Below, piece by piece: positions 45,287-56,099 of a stretch of 60,969 bases of DNA. A program made the position numbers and the translations under genes. Numbering within the stretch: the first letter of the stretch is position 1; each line of letters starts with the position of its first letter. This DNA comes from Phoronis australis (taxonomy: Eukaryota; Phoronida; Phoronidae): positions 154,561 through 215,529 of the forward strand of contig NMRA01000627.1 of assembly GCA_002633005.1 (NCBI GenBank), written 5' to 3'. The notes beneath the pieces were generated by a model. The model had not been told where the DNA came from. It saw nothing but the letters and a program-made list of their open reading frames with translations, and did not search any database.

Positions 45287-45814
45287 CAACAACACTCCAC
45301 ACCTCAACATCAGTCCAATTAACTTTCCTTCCACAGCCGAGTGTGTCGTTGTAGGTGGATTTTTTGCACTAGCCATTAGACGGGAAGTACTTGTTGGTGT
45401 TGTCATACGAGTAGCTACTATGGAAGAACATCAGGTCGTGACCCCCGCCAAATGGTGGACTATAGCTGTAGCTACTCCATAGAGCGTATTGTTGCTCCCT
45501 GCACTGGCTGTACTTGGCTGATGTGCATCCTTGTCTAGACAGCTGAAACACGAAAGCGTTGTTGTCCGTCTTGTAGCTTTGGAAACTTGTCCAAGAGACT
45601 GAAGCATAACCTCCGAACGTAGTTCCATTCTTTAACTCCTTCCCAATAGAGATGGTTGTGCCCTTATTGTTGCATCTGCTGTGAAATGCTGAACCGTTCA
45701 TACCGTCACGTGATGCCCGGTACAGGAGCTTGAATGCCTTTCCTGGCAACCATTTTCTCAGCAAAGATACGTGGTATGAAGTCAATAGGCTTGATTTGAG
45801 AATGTCCTCCATGT
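45287..45814 (-). pseudogene. Gene 3 exon B: TLDc with nonsense codon
   Basis: 528 nt, intact acceptor and donor (GAATTTTAG|AC; GTTG|GTAAGAAT). Reads DILKSSLLTSYHVSLLRKW to KYFPSNG, then TAG, then in-frame to NWTDVEVWSVVG. The usual LCRQGC motif is LSRQGC here. Confidence 0.85.
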
Positions 45815-46246
45815 CTAAAATTCAAACGTATCATAGGTGTATCATCCGTGTTGATAAGCTGTCAGTTCAACTTTCATTATTGGAATTACAGCGAAACAAC
45901 AAAAAATGACAGCACCCGAAATATTGAAATATTAGTTTACATCATTTTTGTCACACGAATATTCAAAAAGGACCCACAAGGAAACGTGAAAACTGAGGAG
46001 TTTATTCTTCAACGAAACGAATGTAACTGACAATGTTGCTGCTAAAAACAACATACAATGACTTGACTGAATTAAACGTAAAATGATGTATTGTATACAA
46101 CTAATCTATGTTGTAAGATGATGGGATATTGAAATAAGTACAAGTGTAAACTAGGTACTCGTGCATCATATAGAATGGAAGATTCCATGCTTCTGAAAAA
46201 TTGTCATTCACGCGTTTGGCCTTAATACTTTTCCCCGTATCATTAC

Positions 46247-46764
46247 CTCGAGCCCATATGGTGTTGCCTTTTCTCAACGCTTCTTGACCAAGAAGGGATT
46301 TCAAGTCATGAGAGTCCATGGAAACTATATGAGAATTGTCTTCAAGGCATTTTCTTTTCGCAGTTTCCCAATCCACTGATACGTCGCTCAGTTTGAAGCA
46401 CGAATGCCCAAAGTAACGATATTGACTTGGGCAGTATAGTTTACTTAGAATGCTCTCGAAGGAGGATGATGACATTTGGAGGACGAAGAAATTTCGCGTT
46501 GACGTATGACATCCTGAAGTAACTCAGTAGCAATACGTCGTTCTTCACGCTTTTGTTTCGCACTTCTTCAAGCTCCGTTTGAAAGTGAGTTATGGTTTGT
46601 AGAACAGTCGATTGGAAAATCCGGTTGCTTTCTTCTTCCTGTTTCAATAAAGAGATTACGGATTGTTCGAGAACAGATCTCTTCGTGGCTGCCGAAGTCG
46701 CGTCGAGAGACGTGACTTCATGACACAGCACAACGAGGACTATTAGGAGATTAGCGGTGTACAT
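46247..46764 (-). pseudogene. Gene 3 exon A: frameshifted
   Basis: Start ATG at 46764 (MYTANLLIVLVVLCHEV). The frame leaves register after EEVRNKS and the CTLD half (YCPSQYRYFGHSCFKL) is open in another frame. Donor GCTCGAG|GTAATG. Confidence 0.85.
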
Positions 46765-46861
46765 TTCTGCTCATGGATTTATCGACAAGCACAGCTAGGC
46801 CGTTTCACAACTCAAGCGGGCAACAAATGTCCTCAAAATGACAGGAACCTACATGTAACAA

Positions 46862-46882
46862 CCCATTATAAGGTGAACGTTT
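46862..46882 (-). promoter_or_regulatory. Conserved upstream block of gene 3
   Basis: AAACGTTCACCTTATAATGG, similar to the TATA-containing block of gene 1, roughly 100-120 bases upstream of the start codon. Confidence 0.35.
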
Positions 46883-46929
46883 CTGATAAGAAAAACATCT
46901 CTTTCAAGGTGGTATTTTTCTTTGATCAG

Positions 46930-49110
46930 AAATATTGAGATTAGATAAATTCTTGAAAATTGCCACGTGTATTGCTGAAAGATAGAGCCGTAGGCCTGCA
47001 CACGCGTATGTGGACGCGTATATGGATAAACCTGCGAGAGGAGTAACCATTGATCTTTGCATGAAAATATGCGGATTTTAATTCAGCTCTTCCATTAATA
47101 TGAGCTGCAAAACTTTTAAATAAATACTTACGCCATGACGATACCATATCTTCTCCAAATAAGTTACATTGAGATGAGTACCACAGATAAAACAAACTAG
47201 ACAAATTTTTGTAGAGAGTCTTCGTTATTTGATCGTAATCTAACCAGCCGATGACGTGGAGTTTAGGTCATGTATTTACAGTACCGTTAAAACTTTATTT
47301 ACTTTAGTTGAAATATGCCATCCGAAAGAATATGTCTAGTAGTTTATGACAAAATCGTTTGTGAAACTGTTTAGAAGTGACAACACTAACAACTTTATCG
47401 TCATATATTTCTAAGAATGGTAGTTAAAATGTAAAAATATTCAAAATTATTTTAACTCATACAGTTGATCTAAGTAGCGATGTGCATTTGAGAGACCCCT
47501 AGATGTTCCCGGAATATTATGGGATGGGTGGGAAATATTCAGTTTTTCCGCGGGGGTTTCGATCGTATCCCCAGAACCTCCCTGGTTACGGGCCTGAAGC
47601 ATAAACTGAACATATGTATTCTACTGTTATGGAAGTCAACATTTCCAGCACCCCGGGATGACTGACTTCTTTTTAGGAGTAGGTGTGCTACTGTTCCTAT
47701 CATAGAATTGCTCATTGAGAAAATGCCCCTTTTCAGCGATTGTCTGCCAACATGGTTTGATACTTGGTGTATGTCGATTCCCATACTCCAGCAAGTTTGA
47801 CGATGACAGTATTTATCAAATCATATCACCGTTGTAAGTCACGAGAAAACAACACACGAAGATCTTGATAACCGACTTAGAAACTATACCGATACGTGAT
47901 ATATTACATGAATCGCAGGGGTAGATAGGGAAGGTTATTGCACAAAGCACCGGTTAGTTTACATGAATTGCGTCAAAATATATGTGTAAACGACCAAGTC
48001 GTTTTTACTGTGCATTTATAGGATTTTGCTAATGCTTCTCACTTTAAACATTGTGAAAAATGCTACAAAAAGTCGGTATGCATGGTACCATCCGTGTAAA
48101 GCAAGATATGGACAAGTGCTACTGAACACCACAAGACTTCTACTAAGGAAATTGTCAGGTGACCCGACTGATTGTAGATTGGTAAAAAAAATCAATTCCT
48201 ACAGGCTGTATGCTTTCAGAACACATCTAGTTTTACAAAGCAAATACTTGAAAACATGCACTTTTACTCAGTATACACTTGGCTAAGTAGACAAACTTAT
48301 GAATAAGGCTCAACATATCCTTTAAAACACTTTTCCTGCTGTCGTAATTCCGGCAATTTTCTACTCATGTTTGCCAGAATATACCATTGGCTTACGAAAA
48401 AGGCAAACATCTTGAAACATCGATAGTTGATGGACATGATTTCGCACACATTTCTCACTGCGACTGATATAGCTGTATTCGATGCCATCCGATGTCAACA
48501 AGCTCAAATAAATTAGTGGACTTAACCTAATAAAGCAATGGGAAGGGTTGACAATGGGTTTCATTCCTCTGTTTTTAAATCACTGAACCACTATGTCTAG
48601 AAGTGAATTTCTGTCCACCAAATCTGAGTCGAGGTCAAGGGAAGTCGCTTTCTCGCATTCATTACTATAGAGGGCGTCAACATGGAAAGTTTTGTATAAA
48701 AACACGAAGTTACTTCATATCAATTAAAAAGGCATTCAACAATATTTTGATTATTTCAGCCAGTCTTCGTCCTGTCACCTGCTAATGCCTCATTGGTGCA
48801 AACCTTGAAACATGGAAACAGGAATGAACTACAAATTATACTCCGTATGTCACAGATAGAATATTAAGATTCCCGGTTGGTGGTTTTTTCCACAGATGCC
48901 TTGTAACACGTTAAAAGGGTTGGTCACGCTGGTCCGTTATTCCAAATTTTTTAGGTTTGGCGAGTGCTAAATACCATTATTTGTTTCAGGGAGTTGAATG
49001 GGAATGTCGTTTTTAATAGGACAAAACCATGTTAAGTATCCTTTTAAACAGCCTCCAAATTTCTAAGAAATTGGACATCGTATTGTATTATACAGGTATT
49101 TCCAAGAAAA
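46930..49110. repeat. Type-A upstream spacer of gene 3
   Basis: Paralogue of 25050-28130 without the solo LTR. No gene recognised. A GTTACGGGCCTG word near 47585 marks a dispersed short repeat end. Confidence 0.75.
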
Positions 49111-49564
49111 CGATAGTAAAACTGAATTAACTGTCTGCCATATTATTAAGTATTGTTGTTTAGAAAATGTTTTGATACGCTGAGAACTGGATTTATTTCT
49201 CTGTCGGCTTCCTTACGCTATTTGTCTGTGGCCACGTAAATAACAAAGATGGTAGAAAATCAACATTGTATCCATTGATGCAAGTGTCCTCTATACAAAC
49301 TTCAATCACTACCTCCAGTTTTCTATACTCTCGCCTTTAATGAAAGGACAGTTTTAAATTCTGATTAAGCTCACAAAATTCACACCGTGACCTGAACTTT
49401 TAAGACCCTGATCTAGCCTGTAATTTGTCGGAAATAAGTTGAGACCAATTGCATAATGGTAAATGACGTGAATCAAATTTTCCTTTTGATAAAAACACGA
49501 GTTTAATGTTTCTTTATGTAATGCTTCTGAAAAACCCATGATTATTTTACTTAACATCTGATGC
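49111..49564. other. No gene recognised
   Basis: No motif, splice-bounded exon or clear repeat. Confidence 0.35.
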
Positions 49565-49715
49565 GCACCACCTAGACTGGCCAATTTAGTTTATTAAGTA
49601 AGCCCTACTCTCATTGGATAATGTCTAGCTCATATGGTTTACACTAGTCAATAAAAAACAAGTTCACATACTGAGAGCAACTACCTGTATATCTGCTTCC
49701 ATGGAGGCTAATTGT
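49565..49715. repeat. Dispersed repeat also at 11738-11895
   Basis: Same order and orientation of GCCACCTA, AAGCCCTACTCTCATTGGAT and GCTTCCATGGA words. Confidence 0.7.
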
Positions 49716-50629
49716 TATTGGTGTGATTTTGGAAAGCTCAAATACAGGCGAAATAATGCATTGTCTGGGAATACTGACAAATGCATTGGCATATAAGAAT
49801 GTAAGGTTATAGCATTCCTTTACAAGGCCAGTCGTCTTTTGTGCCTTCTGCTAACCTGCCATGATCTACACTATCGCAATAATAGAGTATTGATTCACTT
49901 AAGCATTCCATGAAATTGCAGAGAAGCACCTGCCGCAAAGGTTACAATGGACAGCATACGTTGAAATAATGTGTTTCTTCAGAAGAAATGAAATCGGATG
50001 GCTTATTGTTCGAATATTCTCATATCAATTTATTTGATACTTACGTTAAAAGTTGCTTATGCAATAAACGAAACCAAGAATATGGCACGAAATTTATCCC
50101 ACTAAATGTCGTTTGTAATTGTAACACATTCGAGTTAATGACGGTTTTCTTTTTATATTGCAATACAAAATATCTTGGAAATAGTTCAAGTTTGTATCAA
50201 AGACTAATGGAAAAAGAATCATGTGCTTCGTTCCGCAATAACTTTGTGAACACTCTTTAACAATGCTACCGACATTGCCTAACTACTTGGGATGAATAGG
50301 AATATTCATTGTCACGGCAACACCTTATGTTTTCAAAAAGTATTAACTGTTGTAAAAATGTTATGTAGCTCTAACGATGTTGAACAAGGAGTTGACAAGT
50401 TTATTTGCCATTGCAATTATTTTTGTACTTTCGAAATAGTGCTCATCCTACTGAAATACTAGTTACACACATTTGGTTTCAACATGGATATGTAAAGAAG
50501 TCCTGACAAATCTGTTGCGAAAGATGTGCGCATTTTTTTATGTTGTCAATTGCCTAGACTACCATTTTCGTACTCAGATTCATACTGTGGCAGTTAATCA
50601 CTTACGATTTTTTTGAGATTTTATGCAGG
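49716..50629. other. No gene recognised
   Basis: Contains a 90-codon plus-strand frame (49988-50260) with no recognisable domain, no splice context and no matching copy in the other units. Treated as chance. Confidence 0.35.
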
Positions 50630-51060
50630 CTTAAAGAGCAAGGCTAAGCAAATAAAGTAATTCTACAGACATCACTGATAGCAGCCCGTAATCGAACTGC
50701 CTACTAATTCTGCAAAAGCATCCGGACGCACTACTCCTAAACCAAATCCCACTTACGCGTTAAACAGCGGAGTACTTTAATAAGCAGAGGGTACTCAAAT
50801 GATAAATACGCCGATTGTCAGACACACAACGGCTAAATTTATTTGTAATAAAACCACAAAACACACCGTATTTTGTTGTTTTGTACCTCCAGTCAACGGT
50901 AGTAACTTCAAAAAATCGTCCCCGTTTAACTGTAATCCAAAACTTTCGAATTGTTGTTTTTCATGACGAAGTTGAAAGACGTCCTACTCCGATAATAAAT
51001 ATTGACATCGATGTAATCATCGGGCTTGCAAACTTTTACATTATCCCTTTAGGCTATTGA
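50630..51060. repeat. Start of array unit 4
   Basis: Weaker match to 13750-14100 and 40330-40680 (GGCTAAGC, AATTCTACAGACATCAC, CTTACGCGTTAAACAGC). No gene. Confidence 0.55.
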
Positions 51061-51227
51061 TTTCCTTAGTGGAGTGTTCGTCCTTGAGGTAGTTATTGGA
51101 CATGACAGTTTTGTAAAATAACTTTTTGGTAACACCGGTCCGACGCGCAATGGATTCACAATTAATTCAGGACAGTATACAAAAGCATTGGTGCAGCCAA
51201 TAATCATCAGGGTTTGTCGTGTGCAAC

Positions 51228-52895
51228 CTACCTCTTGATTGAAAAACAGCCAATTAAGAGAACCAAATACGCACTTCTTAGGAAGTCGACCACAACTGCA
51301 ACCTCATACAGCTCAGAGCACTCACTTTTGGCGTGAAGACAAAAACCTTTATCAGTATGCTTGTGATAAACTGATGTTGAAAATAGAATCTTGTCATTTC
51401 CAGGAAGTTCGTGGATAAACTTAAAAAAGTGACTCTGAAGTTCATTACGTACTGATAACAGGCCATCAAGATTACAATAATTATCAATACCAGCCAATTA
51501 TCTTACATAGCTAGGAATACCACCGATCACATTGCTAGTATGGTTTTCCTCTTCAGACTTAAATAACTTTGAAAAGTTTGGACCCAGAGGAGAGCCAGTG
51601 CTGACAACATCTTTTTTGTAGAAACAATTTACCATTTATTGGGGACAAATAAAACAACAACAATAATAAATATTTTAAGTTGTATTGGGAATTTCAGGGT
51701 CACAGCTCTACATATAAAGATTTCACAGAAGGAACCAGATGGGTTCCTTATTTACAAGAGATAACACACACATTTCCGATACCCAAAGTGTAATTGAGTA
51801 TCGGATACTAAGTGGCACAGGTTAGCATAGTACCAAGTGGGTACATAATACCAAATGGGTATTGGCCGATTGCCTACCAACTGGGTCGAGCAAAGCGGCA
51901 AACTCAATAACAAGTACCAAGTGGGTACAAACTGCCAAATGGGCAAATATCATATAAAGTACCAAGTAGGTACATCAAACAGCCAACTGGGCTATAACAA
52001 CCTGCAAAGCAGGTAATGGCAAAATAGCACTTTGGTAGTGCAGATGGTCAGCAACTCTCTCATATGAGTTGGTGAAATCTTGGGTGGCATTAAATGTGGG
52101 TGATGGTAAACACTATAAAAAATGATAGCAATTGTCGCATCAACAAGCATGTTGGTGAATAAAAACATAAGTTGGTAATGAGGGGATGGCACTTGCGTGC
52201 GCATAATATCAATGAAATCTGTACGAGATTTAATGGAGTATTGACTCTGAATGTACGGTTTTGTGATGTTAACTAGATGCTTCGCTCTCTTGTACGTAGG
52301 CGTCATGACTTGGGATATTATTGGCCGAAGAAGAACATCTTTTTGTGCATTTTAGGGTTACCATTGAGATAACCTTCGGAGAAGTCACCTTCGATTACAG
52401 AGAAAATGTGACCACCAACCTTAGAATTTATAGCCTTAATGGGACGATTAAGTTCATGGTTAAGATGGATGAAGGGTGTCCGACTAACGTTGGTAAACTT
52501 GGTAGGGTCACATATTAATACTCAATTTATCGGGATAGTCATCTTTGTTTAAAATAACGTACTGAGCAGACATGTCGGCGCAGCGAATAACGATACCATC
52601 ATTATTGTTGAGCCGCTTGGAAGCATCTCTGCAGACGACTAAGGAGAGAGCACACTGATGATTTTTGATGCGACACTGATACCCGTGCGAGAAAGTCCTT
52701 TTCTGCAGAGTCCCAATCATAGTCTGACAGGTTCACATAGGTTTCACGTTCCTCTGGTAGTTTAACGTCACTGTGGTAGAGACTGGGCAGTTTCTTTATG
52801 AAATTCTTCTCAAATATGAGCTCATGTTTCGCTATGTTCGTATGGATACACTTAAAAATAACCATTGTTAATGACGACAAGTGTCGTGTATTCAA
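51228..52895 (-). pseudogene. Penelope-like element reverse transcriptase relic, interrupted
   Basis: Successive minus-strand frames give the Penelope-like RT order: NLSDYDWDSAEKDF (about 52720), DGIVIRCADMSAQYVILNK (about 52590), GNPKMHKK (about 52345), TYKRAKHLVNITKPYIQSQY (about 52300), then after a 340-bp insertion STGSPLGPNFS (about 51590) and STSVYHKHTDKGF (about 51385). Stops and frameshifts break it. No GIY-YIG endonuclease part was seen. Confidence 0.75.
51650..51992. repeat. Hairpin-word repeat inserted in the Penelope-like relic
   Basis: Inverted copy of 28250-28597. Words include GTACCAAGTGGGTAC, TGCCAAATGGGCA and AGCCAACTGGGCT. It splits the RT reading between LCTTKVLFCHYLL and the INGKLF region, so it arrived after the Penelope-like element. 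Confidence 0.7.
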
Positions 52896-52939
52896 CCAAT
52901 TTTGTAAGTCGGAAAACTTGCTGTTGAAGTACTTCTAGT

Positions 52940-53635
52940 TATGTATTTTGTGTCCGTGTATTGTAAATTTTGTGTCTCAAATTATTTGTACTCGAACAAC
53001 ATGGATATCGGCTAATTAAATTCCATTTTGAATCACTGTCGAAGGTTTGACAGCCAATGTCTCCGTTGCTAGAATGTAAAACAAAAATATGAGAACTTTG
53101 GTCAGAAACCATGAAATCTGTGTGCATACTGAATGTTGCAAATCAACATTCGCACTTAGAAGAAACCGGTGTCTCAATTTGCTAATATTGTCATACTTGG
53201 AAAACACTGGAATGACTGCTTAAGATTCAAGTTTGTCATCAAATTGCAACCTAATGGAGTCATCTCAAGCAACTTGCATATTTTAGAGACATGCTTAAGT
53301 AATGTAGTGAATAACAATGGAAATCATAGCTCTAAATTTATACAATTAAGTATTTTGGTATAAAATCACGAAGGTTAAAAATTCCCTAGGATGCTGTATT
53401 TGTGAAATCAATGGTATCGTTGATTTTGACCGCAATGACAGGTTTTACCGGAATAAAACGTTCAACTTCTACAACTTACCAATGAAAAAACAACACAAGA
53501 ATTGTATTTAAGCAGATATGTTTATTTAATCTTTGAAGTTTGAATGCTCTTTGGCAGTACACAAACTTCGTCAGTGCTTTCAATTCCTAAATGCGTACAC
53601 TTTAAGCCGTGTCGTGAGAGCCGTATTATTCTGAC
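52940..53635. repeat. Array unit 4: downstream flank of gene 4
   Basis: Weakly but colinearly related to 15300-15880 and 43700-44325. No gene. Confidence 0.65.
53521..53526 (-). terminator. Poly(A) signal of gene 4
   Basis: AATAAA on the minus strand, 110 bases beyond the stop. Confidence 0.7.
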
Positions 53636-53721
53636 TTAAAGTTCACATATGTAACGTGCTTTGTAGCTGCATCTTTTGTTTTTCATGTTCAGGGTACTGG
53701 GATTGTAAACCGCGCATGGAT
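53636..53721 (-). CDS. Gene 4 exon C: CTLD C-terminal half
   Basis: Acceptor CTTTTTCAG|AT completes GAT (Asp). Encodes PCAVYNPSTLNMKNKRCS and KARYICEL, stop TAA at 53636-53638. Confidence 0.8.
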
Positions 53722-56068
53722 CTGAAAAAGAGACAACGGTTATATGCAGCAATTTACAGATGTTTGAGGTACTGACTACTTACGTGAAAACATCATAACT
53801 CAGTGCTGGTGCAATAAATTTGTTGTTTTACCTATATGTGTGGGCGTGCGCACGTGTGCTTGTGTCTTGCCGCAAACAACATTTCCAGTACAATAGAGTA
53901 TCTGTGATCAGCAGCACTAATGTAAATTTTATGCTGAAAGTTAGTTGATACATCTAAGACGAACTTAGGGAGACAGGGCCCCACCTCTTCGGAAACGACC
54001 AAAAACAAACGCGACAGACATGTAATGGGCAGATGTTATGCGAACATTTGCCTTCATAAAATTGTGATTCGTCCCCAATTTTTCGTCAAAAAAGTGTGGT
54101 AACCTTCCATCTAACCTTGATCCGCCAGCAGGGCCGAACATCAAGTTTCATGAAGGTTCAGTAGGTTCAGTAATGAATTTTCTGGTTCTCACTAACTAAG
54201 CCAGTTGAAATGTAGTCCTGTACACTGAACGTGACTTACAAGGATTTTTCTTTATTTCAAGTTACAACGCACTGCTAATGTATAGTGAGCTAATTAGCAA
54301 TTTATGATCAATACAGAGTAAATTTCTTGTAGAACAGCTACACAAATAAGATTACAACTAAAAGTACATACATAATTCTGTTCATTTAAAAACGCAGTTT
54401 CATTTTCAAAGAACGATGCTACTATAATTTGTTTGTTAAACAGTGGTCGAATTTAATATTCAGCAACAAGGCCGAAAATCTATAAGAGTCCTGTTTTGAA
54501 ACGTGGGTAAAAAGTAAATTCTTACCAACAACACTCCACACCTCAACGTCGGTCCATTTAACAGCATGTCCACAGCCGAGTGTTCCGTTGTAGGTGGATT
54601 TATTACAGTAGCCGTTAGACAGGAAGTACTTGTTGGAGCTTTCATAATATTTGCTATCACCATAGAACACCACCAGATCGCGACCCTTACCAAAGGTTGG
54701 ACCATGAAAGGAATCATCCACCAGAGCGCTGTGTTGATTCCTGTACTGGTTGTATCTGGCTGATGTGCATCCTTGTCTACACAGCCGAAACACGAATGCG
54801 TTGCTGTCGCGTTTCTCACCAACGGTGCTTGTCCAGGAGACAGAGGCATAACCACCGAACGTGGTTCCGCTCGCTGAATCTTTTCCCATAGTGATGGTTG
54901 GGCCCTTATTGTCACATCTGTCGTGAAATGCTGAACTGTTCATACCGTCACGTGATGCCCGGTACAGGAGCTTGGATGTCTTTTCCGGGAACCATTTTCT
55001 TAGCAAAGATACGTGGTCTGTAGTCAGTAGGTTTGAACTAAGAATGGCCTCCTTGTCTGAAATTCAAGAGTTTCATGCAAAAAGGGAGTATCATTCATGT
55101 TTCCAAGCTGACATTGCAATTGTGCTATTGGAAGTATAGCCAAATAATAAAAATGGCAGAAACCGAAATGTTAGTTTACACGATTTTTGTCACATTAACA
55201 TCCGAAAAGGAGTCACAATGAAACGTGAAACCTTAGTAGTGTATTCATGAACAAGCCAACGTAACAGAATGCTGGTAAAAACGACAGACAGTTAAAACTT
55301 ACTTGTCTGAAGCGTAAAGAAAGACAGTGGCGTTAATCTATTGTCAAGATGATGGGATTTTGAAATAAGCATAATTCTTAACTAGGGGATCCTGCATCGT
55401 ATAGAGTGGACGATTTGTTTCACTTAAAAATGCTTCTGAAATTTGATAGTTAACGTCATTGGCATTAATACATTTTCCGTGTCTTTACCTGCAGCCCAAA
55501 TGGTGTCGCCCTTTCTCAACGAATCTTGACCAAGCAAAGATCTCAAACGTTGAGCGTCCATAAAGACTACGCGAGAATTGTCTTCAAGACATTTCCTTTT
55601 CGCGGTTTCCCAATCCACAGATACGTTGCTCAGTTTGAAACACGAATGTCTAAAATAACGATATTGACTTGGGCAGTACAGTTTACTTAGAATGCGCTCG
55701 AAGGAAGACGATGACATTGCTCGTTGACGTATAACTTCCTGTCGTAACTCGGTAGCATTAAGTGAAAATGCATTGCGTAGTTCCGTGTGAGAGCGATTCA
55801 TGGTTCTTAAAACCATTGAATGAAACTCCAGGCTCTTACGTCTCTCTTCACTGCTTTTGTTTTGCATTTCTTCAAGCTTCGTTTGGAAGCTAGTTATGCT
55901 TTTTAGAACAGTCGATTGAAAGTCTCGGTTGCTTTTTTCTTCATCTTTCAGCAAGGAAATGACGGATTCTTCAAGAACAGACCTCTTAACCACAGCCGAA
56001 GTTGCCTGGGAAGGCGCGACTTTGTGACACAGCAAACCGCTGACTACTAGTAGATTAGCATAGAACAT
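53636..56068 (-). CDS. Gene 4: secreted coiled-coil CTLD with inserted TLDc domain (three exons)
   Basis: Predicted 398-residue protein from exons 55489-56068, 54526-55056 and 53636-53721. Signal peptide MFYANLLVVSGLLCHK; the longest coiled coil of the family (about 28-129); CTLD N-half with C132, C143, C160; TLDc 194-370 (LLYRASRDGMNSSAF, RCDNKGPTITMG, FGGYASVSW, KWTDVEVWSV); CTLD C-half with C373, C388, C396 (PCAVYNPS, ARYICEL). Another in-frame Met lies 10 codons upstream at 56098, because the stop found there in other copies is changed; 56068 is chosen by homology. Exon B starts DKEAILSS where the others have DMG or DME, showing that this exon is internal. No lesion seen. Closest to gene 2. 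Confidence 0.8.
54526..55056 (-). CDS. Gene 4 exon B: TLDc domain cassette
   Basis: 531 nt (177 codons), acceptor GAATTTCAG|AC, donor GTTG|GTAAGAAT, phase 1-1. All TLDc landmarks intact. Confidence 0.85.
55489..56068 (-). CDS. Gene 4 exon A: signal peptide, long coiled coil, CTLD N-half
   Basis: 580 nt, donor GCTGCAG|GTAAAG. Contains the extra stalk segments SLEFHSMVLRT and NAFSLNATEL (with an NAT glycosylation sequon) absent from gene 2. Confidence 0.85.
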
Positions 56069-56099
56069 TTCTGCTGATAGGTTTATCCACAAAAACATG

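Larger units (their letters stand above)
44326..46764 (-). pseudogene. Gene 3: broken copy of the CTLD-TLDc gene
   Basis: Same three-exon layout (exons 46247-46764, 45287-45814, 44326-44417) and closest to gene 1. Exon A has a 1-base deletion near 46547 and a 17-base tandem duplication (46461-46494), net +16, so the signal peptide and the CTLD are in different frames. Exon B has TAG in place of a Tyr codon at 45369-45371, inside TLDc. Exon C retains its frame but changes the final Glu of YICEL to Val. The poly(A) hexamer seen in the other copies is mutated (about 44208-44214). Splice sites remain good. Several independent lesions make sequencing error an unlikely sole cause; a truncated transcript remains possible. 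Confidence 0.8.

Noticed and set aside
46101-46764. Two separate genes in gene 3 exon A
   Set aside because: The two overlapping frames are one exon broken by a 1-base deletion and a 17-base duplication relative to gene 1.
49988-50260. 90-codon plus-strand frame as a gene
   Set aside because: No domain, no splice context, not found in other units; kept only as a note.
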